Below, one piece after another: positions 5,900-9,962 of a DNA stretch of 9,962 bases (positions within the stretch are counted from its first letter, which is position 1; the number at the start of each line of letters is the position of its first letter). The translations under genes were made by a program, and so were the position numbers. The notes below the pieces were generated by a model. It was not told the origin of the DNA. It searched no databases and saw only the letters and a list, made by a program, of their open reading frames with translations. Source of the DNA: an uncultured Clostridia bacterium (GTDB taxonomy: Bacteria > Bacillota > Clostridia > Christensenellales > Pumilibacteraceae); contig CANDJX010000056.1 in the NCBI GenBank assembly GCA_947385185.1, forward strand, positions 1 through 9,962, read 5' to 3'.

Positions 5900-5928
5900 A
5901 ATTTATCATAATATCGCCGTAATGTCAA
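5900..5928 (-). promoter_or_regulatory. Promoter of the flavin reductase-like gene
   Basis: On the minus strand TTGACA (5923-5928) is perfect and TAAATT (5900-5905) is 4 of 6, with a 17-bp spacer. The start is expected near 5893, giving a leader of about 26 nt that contains the AAGGAG site. Confidence 0.65.
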
Positions 5929-6070
5929 ATCGACAGAACGGTTATTGCATCTGCCGTTTCCGAAAGATTCATTCCGGAGTCGCGCGCTTTCGGAGCATAT
6001 TCATTCAAGCGTCGGAAACGTGTCGCAAAGAGATTTTATCGGTTAATATTTTCAGAGAAGGGATCGGAAT

Positions 6071-6105
6071 AAAAAAGAAACCGCTATGAATCATATAGCG
6101 GTTTC
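6071..6105 (-). terminator. Terminator of tRNA-Asn
   Basis: On the minus strand an 11-bp perfect stem GAAACCGCTAT/ATAGCGGTTTC (6095-6105 with 6077-6087, 7-nt loop) is followed by TTTTTT (6071-6076). It starts one base after the encoded CCA of the tRNA. Confidence 0.93.
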
Positions 6106-6106
6106 C

Positions 6107-6182
6107 TGGCTCCTCGGATAGGACTTGAACCTACGACAGCGCGGTTAACAGCCGCGTGCTCTACCGACTGAGCTACCGAGGA
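6107..6182 (-). tRNA. tRNA-Asn(GTT)
   Basis: The 76-nt cloverleaf is read on the minus strand. Acceptor TCCTCGG pairs with CCGAGGA, the D stem is GCTC/GAGC, and the anticodon stem CGCGG/CCGCG surrounds loop CTGTTAA (anticodon GTT, asparagine). The T stem GTAGG/CCTAT has one G-U pair, and the T loop TTCAAGT is normal. The discriminator is G73, the standard identity base for Asn, and CCA is encoded at 6107-6109. It is a single-gene transcription unit with its own promoter and terminator. Confidence 0.98.
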
Positions 6183-6212
6183 TTATGGAGCAAACTTATC
6201 GTCAGCTTTCGT

Positions 6213-6241
6213 ATTATATTATAATGCGTGAAAGATGTCAA
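6213..6241 (-). promoter_or_regulatory. Perfect consensus promoter of tRNA-Asn
   Basis: On the minus strand TTGACA (6236-6241) and TATAAT (6213-6218) are both exact and spaced by 17 bp. The start site should fall near 6206, about 24 nt before the mature 5' end. Confidence 0.92.
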
Positions 6242-6266
6242 GTGATTTTGCCCGATTTTTGCACGA

Positions 6267-6334
6267 AAACCGTTATAAATGTGCGCGAAGCGCAATCGGG
6301 TCGAAACGAAAATAAGAGCAGGAAACCGTTATAA
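6267..6334 (+). repeat. 12-bp direct repeat AAACCGTTATAA upstream of the FAD/Rieske gene
   Basis: The 12-mer occurs at 6267-6278 and again at 6323-6334, 56 bp apart, between the tRNA-Asn promoter and the FAD/Rieske gene. A small stem TGCGC-GAA-GCGCA (6282-6294) lies between the copies. It may be a pair of regulator sites; nothing identifies the regulator. The rest of 6242-6390 shows no gene. Confidence 0.4.
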
Positions 6335-6390
6335 CCCCGCAAAGGCTCCGCCGAAATTTCCGCACATGAATACCTCGTCCGCGTCCGTCG

Positions 6391-6396
6391 CATACT
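6391..6396 (+). promoter_or_regulatory. Possible -10 box of the FAD/Rieske gene
   Basis: CATACT (4 of 6, with the important A and final T present) ends 7 nt before the ATG at 6404, the same geometry as the consensus promoter of the DUF3737 gene. No convincing -35 box is found 16-18 bp upstream, so a regulator or another promoter may be needed. Confidence 0.3.
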
Positions 6397-6403
6397 ACGT
6401 TAT

Positions 6404-7870
6404 ATGAAAAACGTAATATGCGGACCGGTATGGAAACCGGCGGACAAGGAATATCCGTCGCTCGAAGGCGATCTCGAACGCGACGTCGTCGTTATCGGCG
6501 GAGGTATGGCGGGGTATCTCGCCGCATTCATGCTTTCGCGTGAAGGTATGCAGGTGACGTTGCTCGAAGCGGATAGACTGTTTTCGGGAACGACGGGCAA
6601 AACTACCGCGAAAATCTCGTGCAATCAGGGCACGATCTACGGCGACCTTATGCATAGGTACGGCCGTTCGGCTACTTCGCTGTATTATCAGTCGCAGAGG
6701 AGCGGCGAGGAAATACTGCTCGGACTGATGGACGAATTCGGAATAGAGTGCGATTGCGAAATTGTCGATTCATATATCTTTTCGAAAGATAAGGACGACG
6801 GTCGCGAAGTGAAAAAGACGCATAAGGCGCTCAGGGAAGTAGGCGCGGAATGCTCGCTCGACGGCACGGTCGATATCCCGGGCGCGAGACTCGCTCTCAG
6901 AATGCGCGAGGAGCACGTATTCGATCCCATAAAGTTCCTTTCCGCGCTTCCCGCGGACTTCGAGATATTCGAGCATACCCGGGCGGTAAACGTCGAGGAA
7001 GAAACGAACAGGATCGTTTGCGATCACGGCTCGATAACCGCGAAAACGATAGTAATCGCGACGCATTTCCCGATTCTTGCGCCGCTCGGCGGATACGTTT
7101 TCAAACTTCATCAGTCGATGTCGTATACGTTCGCATTGAATAAGCGCGTTGTGGACGACGCGTACTTAAGCGCGGACGAAAGCGGTTTATCGCTCAGACC
7201 TTACGCGGGCGGGACGCTTGCGGGCGGCGGCGATCACCGCACGGGCAGACATAAAAAATGCCGGCTCGGCGAGCTTCGCGAATCGGTCGCGACGCTTTTC
7301 CCCGACACCGAAATAACGCATTTCTCGTGCTCCGAGGACGTAATGACGTTCGACGGTATGCCCATGGCGGGTCAGTATACGAAGTCCACTCCGAATTTGT
7401 ACGTCATAACGGGTTTCAATAAGTGGGGAATGACGAATTCCGCGGTATGCGCGCGGCTCGTTACCGACATGATAATCGGCAAGGAAAACCCGTATGCCGA
7501 ACTGTTCAAGCCGTATCGCCATATACCGAAATCGCTGTGCGCATTTATCCGCAACGCGTTTGTGAACGTTGCGGGCATTCTTCGGGCGTACTTACGACCC
7601 CGTATGCGCACCGCCGCGGACATAAAACCCGCTACGGGCGAGATCGTGCGTTATCGCGGTAAACGCCGCGCGGTTTATAAAGACGAGGACGGCAAACTGC
7701 ACGTTATCGGTCGTATGTGTCCGCATATGCATTGCGAACTCGAATGGAATCCCGACGCGCGTACATGGGACTGTCCGTGCCACGGCTCGCGTTTCGACAT
7801 AGACGGCAACATTGTCGCCGAACCGACGACCAAAGCATGCCGTTACGAAAAGGATGCGCCGAAAAAATAA
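6404..7870 (+). CDS. FAD-dependent oxidoreductase (DAO family) with C-terminal Rieske [2Fe-2S] domain
   Basis: The product is 488 aa. Residues 27-360 form a DAO-type FAD domain: dinucleotide-binding VVVIGGGMAGYLAA (28-41), a basic-rich SGTTGKTTAKISCNQG (61-76) typical of the glycine/glutamylputrescine oxidase-like branch, and a C-terminal FAD contact around LYVITGFNKWGMTNS (332-346). Residues 405-485 are a Rieske domain with complete ligands C439-x-H441 and C457-x2-H460 (motifs CPH and CPCHG). The architecture suggests electrons pass between the flavin substrate site and a [2Fe-2S] cluster, but the substrate is unknown. No signal peptide or membrane segment is seen, so it is probably cytoplasmic. 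The ATG at 6404 starts 24 residues before the Rossmann strand, as in relatives. No Shine-Dalgarno precedes it, and a -10-like CATACT ends 7 nt upstream. It is monocistronic, with a terminator 24 nt after the stop. Confidence 0.92.
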   Translation: MKNVICGPVWKPADKEYPSLEGDLERDVVVIGGGMAGYLAAFMLSREGMQVTLLEADRLFSGTTGKTTAKISCNQGTIYGDLMHRYGRSATSLYYQSQRSGEEILLGLMDEFGIECDCEIVDSYIFSKDKDDGREVKKTHKALREVGAECSLDGTVDIPGARLALRMREEHVFDPIKFLSALPADFEIFEHTRAVNVEEETNRIVCDHGSITAKTIVIATHFPILAPLGGYVFKLHQSMSYTFALNKRVVDDAYLSADESGLSLRPYAGGTLAGGGDHRTGRHKKCRLGELRESVATLFPDTEITHFSCSEDVMTFDGMPMAGQYTKSTPNLYVITGFNKWGMTNSAVCARLVTDMIIGKENPYAELFKPYRHIPKSLCAFIRNAFVNVAGILRAYLRPRMRTAADIKPATGEIVRYRGKRRAVYKDEDGKLHVIGRMCPHMHCELEWNPDARTWDCPCHGSRFDIDGNIVAEPTTKACRYEKDAPKK

Positions 7871-7893
7871 TCTCGGAATATTCGTTTTTTTAC

Positions 7894-7923
7894 AAAGCCG
7901 CAACGTCAAACGTTGCGGCTTTT
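7894..7923 (+). terminator. Terminator of the FAD/Rieske gene
   Basis: A 12-bp perfect stem AAAGCCGCAACG/CGTTGCGGCTTT (7894-7905 with 7911-7922, 5-nt loop TCAAA) ends in TTTT (7920-7923). Confidence 0.92.
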
Positions 7924-7963
7924 GGTTAGTATTTGAGTGGCATAATAAACTTTACGAAATTCC

Positions 7964-7992
7964 TTGCACTCTTTGAGCAAATGCGGTAAAAT
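7964..7992 (+). promoter_or_regulatory. Probable promoter of the GH3 gene
   Basis: TTGCAC (7964-7969, 3 of 6) and TAAAAT (7987-7992, 5 of 6) are spaced 17 bp. The -10 ends 6 nt before the ATG at 7999, so the transcript would start at or next to the start codon. No Shine-Dalgarno is present. Confidence 0.55.
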
Positions 7993-7998
7993 ATATAT

Positions 7999-9916
7999 AT
8001 GACATCTTCGGGTAAATCCCGCAACAGGCGGTTCATAACGGTATGCGTGGTGATAGCGGCGCTCATTGCAGTCGTCGCTATCGTCGTGAACGTGTTGGCG
8101 TTCGTCGTATTCGATACGTATTTTACCGACGTTTTCGGAAGCACGCCGCCGTCGAATTCGGGTGCGAACGGCAGGCTCGATCTCGAGTATCACAAATCGT
8201 CTTATCGTCTTGATTCTTCGCTCGAAGAAGCAATCGGGGATTTTCGGAAGGTAACCGCCGAAGAAAGCATAGTATTGCTCGAAAACGAAAACTGTCTGCC
8301 GCTTCCGCGGTCGAACGCAATAAGCATATACGGTGCGGGCAGTCGATTGCTCGGCGACGATCTGACGCTTGCGGGCGCGCTCGTAGGCGCGGGCTATACC
8401 GTCACTCCGTCCTGGGACTATTACGTGTCGGGCGGCGGCGCGGGATATAGCGGAGGTTTCCGGGAGGCTCCGATTTACGGAACGGAGATGTACGGCGGCG
8501 TAGGGCTGTTCGTGATCCGTCGCGCGTCGGCTTCCGAGCTCGGCGGCGCGCGCGACATCGATCTGCCGCGCGGAATGTACGACCGCGCAGGGGCGGAGGA
8601 TGCGGACAAGCATTATCTCGAACTGTCCGAGGGCGAAAAAAGCGCGCTTCGCGCGTTAAACGGAAATTACGAAAAAATAATAGTCGTGGTGTCCTCGCCG
8701 TGCGCGTTCGATCTCGACGCGCTCGAAGAATTCGACAGCGTGAAAGCGACGCTGTTTCTTCCCGACGAAGGCGACGATTTTCTGACCGCGCTTGCAAATA
8801 TAATCTGCGGCAAAGTAACGCCGTCGGGCAGACTGACCGATACGTGGGCGGCGGACGCGTTTTCTTCGCCGGCAATGGAGAATTTCGGCGATTTCGCGTT
8901 CGTGGGCGCGCCCGTCGATTATTATTATACCGAGCAGAGGGAAGGCATATACGTCGGGTACAGGTATTACGAAACACGTTATGAGGATTTCGTGACCGGG
9001 CGTGCGAACGTCGGCGATTTCGATTATTCGTCCGAAGTCGTATATCCGTTCGGTTACGGGCTTTCTTACGCGACTTTTTCGTGCGACGGTTTCGAACTGA
9101 CCGCGCCGGATTCGGGCGGCAATATGACGGCAAGCGCAGTCGTGCGCAATACGTCGCTATATTTCGGGGGAAATGACACCGTTCAGTTTTATCTGTCCGC
9201 GCCGTTTGCCGGAGCCGACGTTTCGCGCGGCACGGAAAAGGCGCTCGCACTCATAGCGTACGTTAAAACGGGGTATCTTGCGCCGGGCGGAGAAGAAACG
9301 GTGACCGTAACGTTTAATCTGAGGGATTTCGCGTCGTATTCGTCGGTAAACGAGGCTTACGTACTGACCGAGGGCAGGTATTATATAGCCGTCGCAGGGA
9401 ACGCGCACGAAGCGGCGAACAATATCCTCGCCGCCAAGTATCGTGACGGCATCGGAGTGGATCCTGCGAGAATGTGCGGCTCGGGCAACGCGGCTCGGGC
9501 GGACTTTTATTACTGCGCCGAAACGGCGATTGCGTCGGACGAAACGGGCGGAAAAATACGAAACAGATTTTCCGCCGAGTCCGAACCGTCGGAAAAACTG
9601 TCGCGCGGCGACTGGGCGGGGACTTATCCTACGCCCGCCGGCACGCGCAGCGGCACCGTCAGCGACTTCGACGAGCGCGTGACGGACGGAGTCGGGTATC
9701 GCTATGAACGAAATATAGACGAACGCACGCTGAGCGGCTTGTCCGATCAGTCGTCGGGGAACGAAACGTACTACGACGAAATGCCCGTATTCGGCGCGAA
9801 AAGCGACGTAGAACTTATCGATCTTCGCGGCAAGGGATATGAAGACGCGGCGTGGAGCGTGCTTCTGGAAAATATGTTGCCGGGGACGCTTTCTTCGCTC
9901 GTGGCGAGAGCGGGAC
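7999..9916 (+). CDS. Membrane-anchored, domain-permuted GH3 beta-glycosidase, 3' end missing
   Basis: 639 genuine codons are present before the contig breaks into adapter. Residues 1-10 are basic and 11-38 form one hydrophobic segment (signal anchor), so the enzyme probably faces outside. The order of domains is reversed relative to classical GH3: first the C-terminal alpha/beta sandwich (about 80-325, starting RKVTAEESIVLLEN at 83-96, with EGIYVGYRYYET at 315-326), then a fibronectin-III-like module (about 346-470, VYPFGYGLSYATF at 348-360), then a linker with LSRGDWAGTYPT (534-545), then the first helix of the TIM barrel (about 605-639). This permuted order is known from Ruminococcus and Butyrivibrio-type enzymes. 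The nucleophile Asp lies in the missing barrel, so substrate (beta-glucoside or xyloside) is undetermined. The following codons to 9939 (QIGRAHV, stop) come from adapter. The start at ATG 7999 gives the anchor; no Shine-Dalgarno is present. Confidence 0.9.
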
Positions 9917-9962
9917 AGATCGGAAGAGCACACGTCTGAACTCCAGTCACTTACAGGAATCT
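9917..9962 (+). other. Illumina TruSeq adapter with index (sequencing artefact)
   Basis: Bases 9917-9950 match the TruSeq read-2 adapter (AGATCGGAAGAGC, then ACACGTCTGAACTCCAGTCAC) without mismatch. An 8-base index TTACAGGA (9951-9958) and ATCT (9959-9962), the first bases of the flow-cell part of the same adapter, follow. It is not organism DNA. It creates the false protein end QIGRAHV on the + strand and a false MCSSDL start on the - strand. Confidence 0.99.

Noticed and set aside
5960..5993. CCGAAAG/CTTTCGG inverted repeat between the flavin reductase promoter and tRNA-Asn
   Set aside because: The stem is only 7 bp with a 20-nt loop and no U-tract or gene context, so it is likely chance. 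The rest of 5929-6070 shows no gene.
8402..9250. Minus-strand open frame rich in arginine opposite GH3
   Set aside because: It is a GC-rich shadow frame with biased R/T/P composition and no recognisable domain.
9157..9933. Minus-strand open frame starting MCSSDL
   Set aside because: Its start codon and first residues are the reverse complement of the adapter; the rest is antisense to the GH3 gene.
1..9962. CRISPR array or intact insertion sequence
   Set aside because: No regularly spaced repeats, transposase frame or terminal inverted repeats were seen.

Overview
The window looks like one end of a metagenomic contig from an uncultured anaerobic, probably gut-dwelling, Firmicutes (Clostridia) bacterium. 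The basis for this is textbook sigma-A promoters with 17-bp spacers, AAGGAG-type ribosome binding sites on some genes, intrinsic terminators with U-tracts, tRNA genes with encoded CCA, and gene families common in gut Clostridia: DUF3737, a group III iron alcohol dehydrogenase, a permuted and membrane-anchored GH3 enzyme, and a BRO-N/Fic fusion. The order-level guess (Christensenellales-like) is only an impression. The core genes are moderately GC-rich with many gcg/cgc/gac codons; the 1.2-2.55 kb stretch is clearly more AT-rich.

Layout: (1) 1-84 holds three consecutive hairpins of unknown role at the contig edge. (2) 230-1081 (+) is a DUF3737 beta-helix protein read from a perfect consensus promoter that leaves essentially no 5' leader. 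(3) 1127-1178 is a hairpin region, followed by a graveyard of fragments (1213-1669): a truncated helix-turn-helix gene, the AT-rich C-terminal end of a restriction-specificity protein, and the N-terminus of a sigma-factor-like protein. Then comes an intact BRO-N/Fic fusion gene (1682-2536). This scar ends at a bidirectional terminator and the 3' end of tRNA-Thr(GGT) (2613-2688, -), the usual place for integrative elements. (4) cysK (2949-3887, +) and an iron-dependent alcohol dehydrogenase (4032-5243, +) each have their own promoter. (5) A 34-bp perfect palindrome serves as a shared terminator with the converging flavin reductase-like gene (5307-5867, -). (6) tRNA-Asn(GTT) (6107-6182, -) has a perfect promoter and terminator. 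(7) An FAD oxidoreductase with a C-terminal Rieske domain (6404-7870, +) is followed by a terminator and a membrane-anchored, domain-permuted GH3 glycosidase (7999 onward, +).

The last 46 bases (9917-9962) are not genomic. They are an Illumina TruSeq read-2 adapter plus an 8-base index. The GH3 gene is therefore cut at 9916, just as its catalytic barrel begins, and the apparent stop at 9937-9939 is an artefact.

The genes do not form one pathway; most are independent transcription units. The most interesting signals are the two styles of translation start (Shine-Dalgarno genes versus three genes whose -10 box sits 6-7 nt before the ATG with no ribosome binding site), the self-contained BRO-N/Fic fusion in a decayed island at a tRNA, and the atypical T-loop of tRNA-Thr. 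I found no CRISPR array, intact transposon or convincing new multi-gene system.
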